A stretch of DNA of 64,000 nt from assembly GCF_019970045.1 (NCBI RefSeq), contig NZ_JAHXYI010000006.1, positions 434,001 to 498,000 of the forward strand, given 5' to 3'. Every line of letters starts with the position of its first letter. Position 1 is the stretch's first letter. Below are positions 8,642 through 17,416 of the stretch, in pieces. The translations under genes were made by a program, and so were the position numbers. The notes beneath the pieces were generated by a model. It was not told where the DNA came from, did no database searches, and was given only the letters and a program-made list of their open reading frames with translations. This DNA is from Chryseobacterium sp. GVT01B. Lineage in GTDB: Bacteria > Bacteroidota > Bacteroidia > Flavobacteriales > Weeksellaceae.

Positions 8642-10216
8642 CTAAAAAGACTGCGCAACCGTATTATTTAAGTTTACTTCAAATTGTACATCAGGAGTTA
8701 AACTTGTTCCATTCAGATAGATCCAGTCTGTTCCTGATTTATTATAGACCTGCAGATAATAAGTATTCCCAACTCCTGTCGTATCCTTGAAAGCGACAAT
8801 ATCCCCATTTTCAATACTTGTTGAAAAATTTCCTGCCTTTTTCTTTACAATCTGAAGTCTTAGGTTATAAGTAGTCTTTCCATATTTTGGATAAAAATAA
8901 TAACTTCCACTGCCTGAGGAATACCAATACCAGAAATGATTGAGTCTTTCACTGCTCTCAACTCTTACATAACCTTCCTTCAGATCAAAATAATTATCAG
9001 AATCTCCGATATTCACAATATTAAACCAGGTTCTTGCATCACTTGGCAGTACAGAAGTAACAGTCAGCCAATCATTGGGTGTTGACAGGTTCGTACTGAT
9101 ATATTTTCCTGTGGCTACAGATTTTAACGAAACCCGGTCATATTTTCTGAATTTCAAGCTTTTTGTAGGTGTTTTCTGATCCGAATAGACATTGGCTTCT
9201 ACAGGATAATGATCTGAGTATTCCGTCCAATGATATTTAATTCCAGTTATATTTGTATAAGTCATAAGGTTGGAAGCTACAGGATCGAATGCAATATTTT
9301 GCCAGGTTGGAGGTACAAGATGATCATTGGAAACCAAAATATAATCCAGATATTCTCGTTTATTAGCAGGATAAGGGTAATGATAAGAAGCCATCGTATT
9401 GGTTTTCGTATCCCATGAATATTTTAATCCTTTGTATGTAGGAGCATTTACATTCAGGGTTTGCAGCATATCCGAATATTCAGGAGTATCTTTTATAATG
9501 TTGAAATCTCCACCATAAATTACCATTTCATTTTCAGGAATATTCAAACGGTCAACAAATGATTTCATCATTCCCAACTGTTGTTTACGGATTTCCACAT
9601 CTTTTCCATTACAAGACGGCTGTGTAGACTGAGCATGAACTGCTATAAAGTGGATACGTTTTCCTCCTTTTAATATTCTGGCATAAGCAAAGCCTTTCAG
9701 ACAGTAGCCATCAAAATCACATCCTGCCGGAAAGATAAACTGATCCATTCTTTCTATAGGATATTTACTGGCAATCATCACACCTCCGTCTTCAAATCCG
9801 CCGGAGATGATCTCACGCCAATGACCGAAGGTGTTGTTCCATCCATTTTTTGTACGTCCTACTATAGGAGTCTGATAGGGAAAACTGGGAAGAAGTTTTT
9901 CACGTAGCTTATCTGAAGCTGCATTATCAAAGCATTCCTGAAGCATCAGAACATCATAGTTCTTCAAAAAAGAGGCTTCACCAATTTTCTGAGCTCTCGC
10001 CTGTTGTGACCATTGAGTCATACCAGACACTGCGAGTTCTTTCAACAGGAATGTATTGTACGATAATACTTTAATATTCGGAAAAGCACTTCTCATGGCA
10101 TTTTCCTGTGCATTAGGCAGTGTTTCATCTGGCTGAAACTGATCTGATCTACACGATAAAAGAGTCAGAAGACATAGTACCGAAAAAATCCGGACTATTG
10201 AAAACATTTGATTCAT
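8642..10216 (-). CDS. sphingomyelinase-like lipoprotein (DNase I/EEP superfamily)
   Basis: 524 residues from the ATG at 10214-10216, which gives a lipoprotein signal with lipobox LTLLSC; the TTG-started extension upstream is not believable. Residues from about 50 to 350 form an endonuclease/exonuclease/phosphatase fold: LSYNTFLL, LQECFD (metal-binding Glu), YGGDFNIIKDTPEYS and the closing EYSDHYPVEANVY. This arrangement, including the tryptophan- and histidine-rich middle, matches bacterial neutral sphingomyelin phosphodiesterases. The last 150 residues (YDRVSLKSVATGKYIS) resemble a fascin-type beta-trefoil, perhaps for binding. Probably anchored at the outer membrane; may release phosphocholine from host or environmental lipids. 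Confidence 0.8.
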   Translation of the reverse strand: MNQMFSIVRIFSVLCLLTLLSCRSDQFQPDETLPNAQENAMRSAFPNIKVLSYNTFLLKELAVSGMTQWSQQARAQKIGEASFLKNYDVLMLQECFDNAASDKLREKLLPSFPYQTPIVGRTKNGWNNTFGHWREIISGGFEDGGVMIASKYPIERMDQFIFPAGCDFDGYCLKGFAYARILKGGKRIHFIAVHAQSTQPSCNGKDVEIRKQQLGMMKSFVDRLNIPENEMVIYGGDFNIIKDTPEYSDMLQTLNVNAPTYKGLKYSWDTKTNTMASYHYPYPANKREYLDYILVSNDHLVPPTWQNIAFDPVASNLMTYTNITGIKYHWTEYSDHYPVEANVYSDQKTPTKSLKFRKYDRVSLKSVATGKYISTNLSTPNDWLTVTSVLPSDARTWFNIVNIGDSDNYFDLKEGYVRVESSERLNHFWYWYSSGSGSYYFYPKYGKTTYNLRLQIVKKKAGNFSTSIENGDIVAFKDTTGVGNTYYLQVYNKSGTDWIYLNGTSLTPDVQFEVNLNNTVAQSF

Positions 10217-10358
10217 AAGTTTTTGAGTTAAAATTGTTTTGTTTTGCTGCGGCCAAAGTAGGATTAACTGTATTGATGAAAATGAACCCAATGTTATCTA
10301 AATAATAATTTTTCGGTTCATTATTTAACTATTAAAAACTACAGTAATCTAAAGGCTC

Positions 10359-10395
10359 AATTAGTTTTAATTAAAACTAATTTTTCGTATATTTG
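10359..10395 (+). promoter_or_regulatory. 24-bp perfect palindrome overlapping the MarR promoter
   Basis: Positions 10359-10382 are a perfect palindrome whose half-site reads AATTAGTTTTAA. It is followed 5 bp later by the -7 box TATATTTG (10388-10395). The palindrome therefore covers the -33 region. MarR proteins typically bind palindromes with this half-site spacing and repress their own operon, so this is a strong operator candidate for the gene at 10462. Confidence 0.75.
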
Positions 10396-10461
10396 TTAAG
10401 GTAAGCAGTACTGAATTTCTTTCAAATCATCTCTTACTCTGTAATATCATTATTATACAAT

Positions 10462-10920
10462 ATGCCTGAAAAACAGAACAATATATCAGAATTAGCACTG
10501 GAGCTTGGCCTGGCGATGAGTGAAATGAAAAGCCGGCTTCGACAAAAGATTCAGACCACGATTAATGAGTATGATCCGGATCTTTCTTTTGAACTGATTG
10601 AGATTCTGGGACTGCTTTCACGCAATAATGGTATTAACCAGCAGGAAATAGGAAATAAAGTAAGTAAAGACAAATCAAGCATTACTTACCTCATCAACAA
10701 TCTCGTAAAACGGGATCTTGTTGAGCGGATCGCTGATAAAAACGACCGGAGAAACAAACAGATCTTTTTGACTCCAAAGGGGGAGAAAATCGTTGAAACC
10801 GTTTATCCATGGGCATTGGATCTTTACAAAAAGGCGGTTGGCAATATTGATGAAGAGGAGATCAGCAAAGCACTGCTTTTAGTAAAAAAAATGACAGCAA
10901 ACCTGGAGAATCAGGACTAA
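10462..10920 (+). CDS. MarR family transcriptional regulator
   Basis: 152 residues. The winged helix is clear: INQQEIGNKVSKDKSSITYL (recognition helix) followed by LVERIADKNDRRNKQIFLTP, the beta-wing with the conserved D-x-R-D/N-R-R pattern. The flanking helices mediate dimerisation. It lies 13 bp upstream of a universal stress protein on the same strand, so the pair forms an operon, and a palindromic operator sits at its promoter. The effector cannot be read from sequence. Confidence 0.92.
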   Translation: MPEKQNNISELALELGLAMSEMKSRLRQKIQTTINEYDPDLSFELIEILGLLSRNNGINQQEIGNKVSKDKSSITYLINNLVKRDLVERIADKNDRRNKQIFLTPKGEKIVETVYPWALDLYKKAVGNIDEEEISKALLLVKKMTANLENQD

Positions 10921-10933
10921 AACATAATACAAT

Positions 10934-11776
10934 ATGAGAACAATCCTTGTACCCATTGATTTTACATCAACTACGGAAAATGCAGTAAGAGTAGCCGCAG
11001 ACTGGGCAAAAACCTACGAATATCAAAATATTATCTTACTAAAAACAGCAGGAGAATCCGAATTTGATTATCTGCATATTGCAGAAGGACATTCATTTGT
11101 CAACGAAGAAAGTGTCAACAATCTGTTGCAGAGAACGGAATTATTATTTGATCAGTTAACAGAAATCATAACAGAAAAATCACCTGAAATAAAAGTTTCC
11201 AGGATATTAAGTGACTGGGCTCTTACCAGAAGCATCAATGAGCTTTTAAAAAATCAGCCTTCTGTAGAGTTGATTATTTTGGGAAGTGATGACCATACCT
11301 CCACCACTGAGAGCTTTGTTTCCGACAATATCATTAGCATTGCAAGAACGAGTCCTGTGAAAACCTTAATTGTTCCTAACAGCTATCACTATACTCCTAT
11401 CAAAAATATATTTATTCCTTGTGATGTAAAGGGAATTAAAAGACTGGAAAGATTGTTTCATCATAAATCTGTTATCCATAAACAGGATGTGCGTCTGATG
11501 TTTTTGAATATCAATACCCGTGAGAAAGAAGATGAGGATAAAAAAAGAGAACTGGAAGAGTATATTCGTGAACGTTTGACGGAGATTCCAAGCAGTATTC
11601 ATTATTCTCATGATGAAAATGTCATTAAAGGAATACTCACTTTTGCAGCCTCTAATGAAGCGGACCTTATTATTGCTTTGCCAGGCCAGCACAGCTTCCT
11701 GTATTATCTGGCAAGCAGAAGTATTTCTGAAGGAATTTATCAGAACACCCAGCAACCCGTATTGATTTTAAAATAA
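10934..11776 (+). CDS. universal stress protein with two UspA domains
   Basis: 280 residues, tandem UspA-like domains (about 1-145 and 150-280). The first strand reads RTILVPIDFTSTTENAVRVA and the domain ends TSPVKTLIVPN; the second ends with NTQQPVLILK. The ATP-binding glycine motif (G-2x-G-9x-G-S/T) is only partly present (ILGSDDHTSTTESFVSDNI), so nucleotide binding is uncertain. Cytoplasmic. Co-transcribed with the MarR gene, which suggests it is made on relief of MarR repression. Gene family is firm, role is not. Confidence 0.88.
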   Translation: MRTILVPIDFTSTTENAVRVAADWAKTYEYQNIILLKTAGESEFDYLHIAEGHSFVNEESVNNLLQRTELLFDQLTEIITEKSPEIKVSRILSDWALTRSINELLKNQPSVELIILGSDDHTSTTESFVSDNIISIARTSPVKTLIVPNSYHYTPIKNIFIPCDVKGIKRLERLFHHKSVIHKQDVRLMFLNINTREKEDEDKKRELEEYIRERLTEIPSSIHYSHDENVIKGILTFAASNEADLIIALPGQHSFLYYLASRSISEGIYQNTQQPVLILK

Positions 11777-11802
11777 TAAATTATAAAGTGAATGATTGAA
11801 AG

Positions 11803-12399
11803 CTAATAGTAAATTTTGGTGCTTTCAATCTTGACAAGTTTCAGTTCCTGCATTTTTTTAACATATCTGATCACAGTCTCTACCCGAAGCCCGGTAAGAG
11901 TGGCTATCTGCTGCCTGGTATAGGGAATGAGAAATGAATAGGCTTCCTCAAATCCAAAATACTTTTTAAGATGATCAAAAAGCTTCATAAGTTTGACTAT
12001 AGGATCCGAAATCGCCAGGAAACTGGAAATCATATACCTGAAATGCAGTCTGTCAGCTGTATATCTGTTAATCTCGAGCATTAATTCAGGTTTTTCCAAA
12101 AGCATTTCCAGAAACTTAGTCTTAGAAATCTTAATAATCTCGCAGCTGGTTACAGCAATAGCATTAATGGCATAATGATGGCTGGTAAATAAATAGCTTT
12201 CACCAATGCAGTGACCATCAAAAGGGAGTCCGTGAACAAATTCTTTTCCGTCTTCTAAAAAAGTATTCAGTTTCACAGTACCATGCCTGATCTGGAAATA
12301 ATATTTAGCTGCAGTTCCTTCTTTAAAAATAGAATCTGCCACATCATATTTTTCCAGAATGGCTCCCCGGGAAAATAATAAGTCTTCACATATGATCAT
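11803..12399 (-). CDS. Crp/Fnr family transcriptional regulator
   Basis: 198 residues. Residues 10-115 form the cyclic-nucleotide-binding-like beta roll (KYYFQIRHGTVKLNTFLEDG, then FDGHCIGESYLF). The C-terminal winged helix includes YTRQQIATLTGLRVETVIRY and VKKMQELKLVKIE. The canonical cAMP-contacting RxS is not evident, and there is no N-terminal four-cysteine iron-sulfur motif, so it is neither classical Crp nor Fnr. Target unknown; it is convergent with the MarR-Usp operon. Confidence 0.88.
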   Translation of the reverse strand: MIICEDLLFSRGAILEKYDVADSIFKEGTAAKYYFQIRHGTVKLNTFLEDGKEFVHGLPFDGHCIGESYLFTSHHYAINAIAVTSCEIIKISKTKFLEMLLEKPELMLEINRYTADRLHFRYMISSFLAISDPIVKLMKLFDHLKKYFGFEEAYSFLIPYTRQQIATLTGLRVETVIRYVKKMQELKLVKIESTKIYY

Positions 12400-12499
12400 C
12401 TTGCCATTATTTTTGAGTAAAAATACTTAAAGTGTAAGCTATATTGCAACTTATCAAATACCACAAAACACTGTATTTACTGACATCAACATTCGTTTA

Positions 12500-12856
12500 T
12501 TAAGCTGTAATTTTCTTTTTATGTTTTGTTCCCCAGTCAGCAAGCGCTGCAATAACGTCTTTCAGTGATTCACTGTATTCTGTATGAACATATTCTACCA
12601 AGACCGGTTTCTGATCGGTAAGAACGGTTCTTTCCACTAAATGGTTGACCTCCAGTTTTTTCAATTCGCTGGAAAGGACTCTTGCTGAAATGCCATTAAT
12701 CGTTCGCTGTAACTCGTTGAACCGTGTATGTCCGCCCAAAATAGCGATCATTACCCGGATGGTCCACCTGCCTCCCAAAACGTACAAAGCATCCTCAGTA
12801 GCAGACAGATGCGTACTGCATTGAGGCCTTGAATACACTATTTTTTCTTCTTCCAT
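12500..12856 (-). CDS. HxlR family transcriptional regulator
   Basis: 118 residues. The HxlR winged helix is unmistakable: LGGRWTIRVMIAILGGHTRFNE, then ISARVLSSELKKLEVNHLVE. C13 in RPQCST sits at the position of the redox-sensing cysteine of related YodB/HypR-type regulators. It is divergent from an FMN-dependent azoreductase, the classical partner of YodB-like HxlR proteins that sense quinones or electrophiles. Repeated TTACTAACC motifs lie between the two genes. Confidence 0.92.
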   Translation of the reverse strand: MEEEKIVYSRPQCSTHLSATEDALYVLGGRWTIRVMIAILGGHTRFNELQRTINGISARVLSSELKKLEVNHLVERTVLTDQKPVLVEYVHTEYSESLKDVIAALADWGTKHKKKITA

Positions 12857-12872
12857 TGTCTTTGTTTTATCT

Positions 12873-12946
12873 GGTTACTAACCTAAATGTTATTACTAAC
12901 CTTTTGGTAACTACTATATTTTTATTAGTAAATATAGATAATTTTG
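12873..12946. promoter_or_regulatory. HxlR operator cluster and azoreductase promoter
   Basis: GGTTACTAACC (12873-12883) is a perfect short palindrome. TTACTAACC occurs again at 12893-12901, exactly 18 bp later, and the inverted core TTAGTAA is at 12925-12931. The -7 box TAATTTTG of the azoreductase gene is at 12939-12946. Binding by HxlR is inferred. Confidence 0.6.
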
Positions 12947-12972
12947 AAACATCAATTTTAAAAAAATAAAAA

Positions 12973-13575
12973 ATGAAACGAGTACTTCATATTATCTCCA
13001 GCCCAAGAAGCGAATCATCAATCAGTAAAAAACTGGGAAATGCTGTTGTAGAAAAAATCACGGCAAAATATCCTGAAAGTGTTTTTAAAAAACGTGATCT
13101 GGCCAACCCGCTTTTTCCTCATTTAGAAGAAGCCCATATCAATGCCTTTTTTACTCCGGAGGAAAACCGCACGCCAGAACAGTTAGAAACTGTAAAACTT
13201 TCAGATACGGTAATTGCTGAACTGCATGAAGCTGATATTATCATTATTGAAGCTCCATTGTATAATTTCAGTATCACCTCTACCCTTAAATCATGGCTTG
13301 ATCATATTGCGAGAGCGGGAAAAACGTTCAGCTATAGCGAAAACGGTCCTGAAGGCCTGGTAAAAAATAAGAAAGTATACCTTGCTTTTTCAAGTGGCGG
13401 TGTATATTCTGAAGGGGAAAGGCAGGCGTATGATTTTGTAGTTCCTTACCTAAAACAAACTCTTGGATTTATGGGAATGACGGATATTTCTGTGGTCCGT
13501 GCTGAAGGTCTTTCTGTCCCGGTGATTCAGGAAACAGCTTTGCAAAAAGGAATTGAGAGTATAGTTGTTGAGTAA
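12973..13575 (+). CDS. azoR: FMN-dependent NADH-azoreductase
   Basis: 200 residues with a flavodoxin-like fold: the phosphate-binding loop ISSPRSESSISKKLG near the N terminus, APLYNFSITSTLKSWLDHIA around 95-115 and FSSGGVYSEG around 140. These match AzoR/AcpD enzymes, which reduce azo compounds and quinones with NAD(P)H in the cytoplasm. The divergent HxlR regulator fits a quinone or electrophile detoxification unit. Followed by a hairpin terminator. Confidence 0.9.
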   Translation: MKRVLHIISSPRSESSISKKLGNAVVEKITAKYPESVFKKRDLANPLFPHLEEAHINAFFTPEENRTPEQLETVKLSDTVIAELHEADIIIIEAPLYNFSITSTLKSWLDHIARAGKTFSYSENGPEGLVKNKKVYLAFSSGGVYSEGERQAYDFVVPYLKQTLGFMGMTDISVVRAEGLSVPVIQETALQKGIESIVVE

Positions 13576-13582
13576 AAATTTA

Positions 13583-13613
13583 AAAATGCTGTTCTTATGG
13601 AGCAGCATTTTTT
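13583..13613 (+). terminator. terminator of the azoreductase gene
   Basis: AAAATGCTG and CAGCATTTT arms with an 11-nt loop, followed by T residues, 8 nt past the stop. Confidence 0.8.
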
Positions 13614-13730
13614 ATATCGACTTGCAAATAGGTAAAAAATGTTTACATCATAAAAACAACAATTCCCTCAACATATGTAAAAGTTTCTCTTGTTTTTATC
13701 TCTCATTTTTACATCATTAAAAAGAAAATT

Positions 13731-14147
13731 ATGGAAAATAATAAACAACCTCAGCTGATCAATCCTACTGCATTATTCAATCCTAGTCCTTATGGTTTTT
13801 CACACAGTATTTCTGTGGATTCTCCTTTCCGGATGTGTTTTATATCCGGACAGAGTGGCGGTGTAGGAGAAAATCATGTATTGGCTGATGATTTTAAAAC
13901 GCAGGTTCAGAATGCTTTAAAAAACTTAAAAATCGTTCTACAGAATCATTCTATGACGTTTGAGAATGTTGTCAAAATCACGCTTCTTATCGTTGATAAT
14001 AATCCCGAGAAGCTTGAAATTTGGGCAGAAGAAGCTAAAAAAGTATGGAACCCGACATTTCTACCAACAAGCACGCTTATTCCTGTGAGCCAGCTCGCTT
14101 TACCTGGAATGTTGTTCGAGATAGACGCAATTGCGGTGAAAAGTTAG
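13731..14147 (+). CDS. RidA/YjgF-family protein lacking the usual catalytic arginine
   Basis: 138 residues spanning the full RidA fold: MCFISGQSGG near the N terminus, ALKNLKIVLQNHSMTFENVV in the middle and GMLFEIDAIAV at the end. In true RidA imine deaminases an arginine precedes the S-T of the strand after the proline; here the segment is LPTSTLIPVSQLALPG, with threonine at that place. It therefore probably belongs to a non-deaminase subgroup of the family. It converges on the M20 gene with a 4-bp overlap of the two 3' ends. Confidence 0.8.
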   Translation: MENNKQPQLINPTALFNPSPYGFSHSISVDSPFRMCFISGQSGGVGENHVLADDFKTQVQNALKNLKIVLQNHSMTFENVVKITLLIVDNNPEKLEIWAEEAKKVWNPTFLPTSTLIPVSQLALPGMLFEIDAIAVKS

Positions 14148-15463
14148 TTCCTGTTAAGACGTTCAATAAGTAATGATGAAAAGTTTTTCACACCCGTTCT
14201 GATGCTCTCTTCATCCACTTGAAAATCAGAAGAATGATTCATGGCAATCACTCCTTTTTTGAAATTGGAACCTCCCAGGAAAAAGTAAACGCCTGGTATT
14301 TTCTGTTGAAAATAAGAGAAATCATCATTGAAAAACGGAACCTGTCCATAATCTGCAGCAACCGTATTTTTTCCATAAAGATTCTGAAGGATTTTCTTGG
14401 CTGATGTTGTCAGCTTTTCATCATTGATAACCGTTGGATTTCCCTGTATAAATGAAACGGAAAGAAGTTTGTCTTTATACCCGCTGTCTTCTATAATTTT
14501 CTGAACTCCCGGAATTATTTTATCTAAATTAGAAGAATTTGTTTCATACAGATAGGTTTCAAGAAAAGACTCATTATTTTTAGAATAAGTCGTAAATTTT
14601 CCATCCGTGAACAGGTAATCTTTAAAAATAGTATCAGGATTTGTCAATCCGATTTTAGGATCAACAATAGATTGTAATTCCCATGGCTTTGTTCCGGGCT
14701 GAATACGGGACAGAAATTCACTGATCTTTTTCGTTAGCCCTTTTGTTTCTTCTTCAGATAATCCATTTTTTAACTGAACTCCTATTCTCTTCTGATAGGC
14801 AAACATTTCATTAGGTTTCACCATGATTTGCCCTACAGGCATTGCCGTCACATGCAATCCATATATTTCGTCAGGATTTATTATAGAAAGTAAGCCTTTA
14901 TCCAGCATTTCTTTTGCCCCTTTGAAGGTTTCTTCTTCAGGTTGAAATATGAAATAGACTGTTCCTTTTAAAGATTTTTTATTTTTTGAAAGAACTTCGG
15001 CTATTCCCAATCCAACCGCCATATGGATATCATGACCACAGCCATGCTGAATGCCTTTTATTTTTGATTTGAAAGTTTCAGGATCAGGATAATCATTGGG
15101 TAATGCATCCATATCTGACCTCCATGCTATTTTTTTTCCCTTTTGATCTCCTTTCAGAATTCCTACCACACTGTAACCATATATATCTGTCTTAACTTCC
15201 AGTCCGAGATCGAGCAGATATTGCTTAATTTTTTCCTGAGTTTGCTTTTCATGACCTGCCAATTCCGGATTTTCATGAAACTCTCTTCTGATAGTAACCA
15301 ATTTATCAAATATCCGGTCTGTTTCCTGTTGAACAGATTGATGTACAGACTTTTTGTTTATACTTGTTGAGGAATAAACAATTAATTCTTTTTTACTGTT
15401 CAATCCCTGTGCAGACAAAAGAGAAGAAACAAAGCACAATAAAGTTAAGGTTAATCGTTTCAT
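14144..15463 (-). CDS. secreted M20/M40 amidohydrolase
   Basis: 439 residues with an N-terminal signal peptide (MKRLTLTLLCFVSSLLSAQ). The metallopeptidase motifs are complete: RREFHENPELAGHE, WRSDMDALPNDY, QHGCGHDIHMAVGLG and QPEEETFKGAKEM, with a dimerisation-domain insert and a late MNHSSDFQVDEESI. It resembles hippurate hydrolase/aminoacylase-type amidohydrolases, which cleave N-acyl amino acids. Export implies action on extracellular acyl amino acids or peptides. The gene overlaps the RidA-like gene by 4 bp at the 3' end. Confidence 0.9.
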   Translation of the reverse strand: MKRLTLTLLCFVSSLLSAQGLNSKKELIVYSSTSINKKSVHQSVQQETDRIFDKLVTIRREFHENPELAGHEKQTQEKIKQYLLDLGLEVKTDIYGYSVVGILKGDQKGKKIAWRSDMDALPNDYPDPETFKSKIKGIQHGCGHDIHMAVGLGIAEVLSKNKKSLKGTVYFIFQPEEETFKGAKEMLDKGLLSIINPDEIYGLHVTAMPVGQIMVKPNEMFAYQKRIGVQLKNGLSEEETKGLTKKISEFLSRIQPGTKPWELQSIVDPKIGLTNPDTIFKDYLFTDGKFTTYSKNNESFLETYLYETNSSNLDKIIPGVQKIIEDSGYKDKLLSVSFIQGNPTVINDEKLTTSAKKILQNLYGKNTVAADYGQVPFFNDDFSYFQQKIPGVYFFLGGSNFKKGVIAMNHSSDFQVDEESIRTGVKNFSSLLIERLNRN

Positions 15464-15593
15464 GGTCAGGGGTATTGGTTTTATCTTTGGTGATTATAAA
15501 GCCGAAAGTTTATTTATATCAATTAGACAATAAAAGTTTTACTTTCGTTACATCCTGGCTGATTATTTCAAAGAATTTACAGTTTATAAAAAC

Positions 15594-15624
15594 AACAAAT
15601 GCTTACCAATGGCAAGCATTTGTT
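15594..15624 (-). terminator. terminator of the surface-protein gene at 15674
   Basis: Perfect 11-bp stem AACAAATGCTT / AAGCATTTGTT with a 9-nt loop; on the minus strand it is followed by TGTTTTTAT. Confidence 0.85.
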
Positions 15625-15673
15625 TACAAACATGATTATATTAAAATTATTTCACTTTCAATACGTTGTATTA

Positions 15674-16489
15674 CTAAATAATTCTTTTCAAAGAAATTCC
15701 GATAATAGTATTGGATGTAGCCGTGTTAAAAGCTGCATTTGTAGAATAAGCTACAATAGACATCCTGTAGTATTTTCCATCAGGAAAAAGTATTTCTACA
15801 AGATCTTGTTCCATATTTTCATTGCTTGTGTAAAGCCAATCATCACCATCTATTTTCGTACTGTAATAATTAGGAAGAATCGTCATGTTGGGAGAATTCT
15901 GCAATGGATTGCTGGTAGACAATGTTGCATAGGATACAGTAATATTAGAATTCGTTGTGTTAAAAAATCTGGGCCTTAAAATAGTATCCTCACCGGCTAA
16001 AACATCAATCCTGATTCCCTCAAAAAATGGAAGCTCAGAAATATTCACAAATTCAGACAGAGCTTTTCTCTGAATTGTTCCTGTTTGGGAAGCAGCTCTT
16101 CCAGTCATTTGATTTTTATTGGTATTTCCTGCAGAATTTTGAAATGTTCCTGGAATTACAAACCTATAACCTCTTTCTTCTCCCACTTGGAAATTTCCAC
16201 CGCCATCAGCAATGCTTAATCTTGTCCATTTAGTGCCATCCCAGTAATAATATCCTTTAGTTGTTAAGCTTCCCGCACCAGTGTTAAAAACAAAAAGCCC
16301 TGTCGCCGGATTGGGAATCGTTACAATATCTGTAGCAGAATTAAGATTGACCCTCGGAGGTAGGAAACCTCTGTTGGAAGATGTCAGATCCAATATAGCT
16401 GATGGATTAGGATTAGAAGTACCTATACCTACTTGCCCAAACAGGGCAGATGTAATTAAACTTGTTAATAAAAATAATACTTTTCTCAT
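15674..16489 (-). CDS. secreted surface protein of unknown function
   Basis: 271 residues: signal peptide MRKVLFLLTSLITSALFGQ, then VGIGTSNPNPSAILDLTSS and RGFLPPRVNL, a signature of a large flavobacterial surface-protein group often placed near tail-fibre-like or cell-surface beta-rich proteins. The middle YYYWDGTKWTRL also belongs to this signature. The C-terminal half is beta-rich and unrecognised. No sorting domain is visible at the C terminus. The gene at 51816 has the same kind of N terminus but a different body. Confidence 0.7.
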   Translation of the reverse strand: MRKVLFLLTSLITSALFGQVGIGTSNPNPSAILDLTSSNRGFLPPRVNLNSATDIVTIPNPATGLFVFNTGAGSLTTKGYYYWDGTKWTRLSIADGGGNFQVGEERGYRFVIPGTFQNSAGNTNKNQMTGRAASQTGTIQRKALSEFVNISELPFFEGIRIDVLAGEDTILRPRFFNTTNSNITVSYATLSTSNPLQNSPNMTILPNYYSTKIDGDDWLYTSNENMEQDLVEILFPDGKYYRMSIVAYSTNAAFNTATSNTIIGISLKRII

Positions 16490-16969
16490 CTGTGTTTCTT
16501 AATAGTAATGCAAAATTCAGTAATTACAAAACTCAGATTATTGGTGAAAAGCCCAAATAAATATTGCTGAAAAATTCAATATAAAAGCAATAGAATCAAA
16601 CAAAAAGTGATAAACTAAACCATTTCAAAAGTTTACTCTGTCTTAAATAAATCTATTTTAAGCTGAACATTATTTAAAATAATTCTAAACTCTGTGAAAA
16701 CAAGACCTCTCGAAACCACTTATTACAAAGGATTTGTTACAAAAAATTAAAATTACACCATTCTAAATTACGTAGAAATACTGAATCTTATCTGAGAGGA
16801 TCTGTTTAATTTCGAATAAACAAAAACTGACAACTATGGATAGCTTGAAAAACATGCATTCATTTCTGAAAAAGAAGTGGTATCTGAAAATCCGGCAGCT
16901 ATAGATCAATCGGCATGATAACTTCCTGTTAAAAGGAGTTGAAGATATCTAACCCAAATTTTTAACGAA
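16490..16969. other. intergenic region upstream of the four-gene oxidoreductase operon
   Basis: 480 bp, AT-rich. TAATTTCG near 16806-16813 is one base off the -7 consensus and is the best promoter candidate for the operon at 16970. A 22-codon ORF at 16835-16903 has no visible support. No repeats or RNA genes recognised. Confidence 0.45.
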
Positions 16970-17416
16970 ATGAATATTATTAACAAAATCCTCAACGTCG
17001 ACGATTATTATTTCGACGTGTTTATGTCTATCTCGGAAGCGCTTGCCGGGTTTACTGTAAACGAATTACAATCCACAGGTCTGGCAGAGGCCTATTACAC
17101 CTACGTTATGAAAAGCTTAGAAGCGGCTACTTTCGTAGAATTCCTTACAGTTTCTAAAAATATTCTTGAAAATTCTTCCGATGAAGATCAGTTGAAAAAA
17201 GCCATTCAATCTGAAATTATCGCCAATCCCGGAATGAATGATATCGCCGGAAAAGTGATCACCATGTGGTATTTGGGAACCTGGGAAGGAGCGTATATCA
17301 ATGACATTTCTTACAAAGAAGGTCTTGTCTGGAATCTGATGCATTCTCATCCGCCAGGAGCAAAACAACCGGGTTATAAATCGTGGAATATTAAACCTGT
17401 AAACACCAACTCATGA
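16970..17416 (+). CDS. FAD-dependent sugar/sorbitol dehydrogenase small subunit-like protein
   Basis: 148 residues. The C-terminal part, ITMWYLGTWEG followed by GLVWNLMHSHPPGAKQPGYK and SW, matches the small subunit of membrane FAD-dependent sorbitol/glucose dehydrogenases. In those enzymes the small subunit stabilises or exports the GMC-type catalytic subunit and carries a Tat signal; here no signal peptide or twin arginine is visible, so the complex is predicted to stay in the cytoplasm. It overlaps the GMC gene by 4 bp (ATGA), a sign of translational coupling and a physical partner. Confidence 0.75.
   Translation: MNIINKILNVDDYYFDVFMSISEALAGFTVNELQSTGLAEAYYTYVMKSLEAATFVEFLTVSKNILENSSDEDQLKKAIQSEIIANPGMNDIAGKVITMWYLGTWEGAYINDISYKEGLVWNLMHSHPPGAKQPGYKSWNIKPVNTNS

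Noticed and set aside
10217..10291. TTG-started extension of the sphingomyelinase-like gene
   Set aside because: It would bury the lipoprotein signal peptide; the ATG at 10214-10216 gives a correct lipobox.
16835..16903. 22-codon ORF upstream of the oxidoreductase operon
   Set aside because: No homology, no terminator, no consistent promoter spacing; too short to support.
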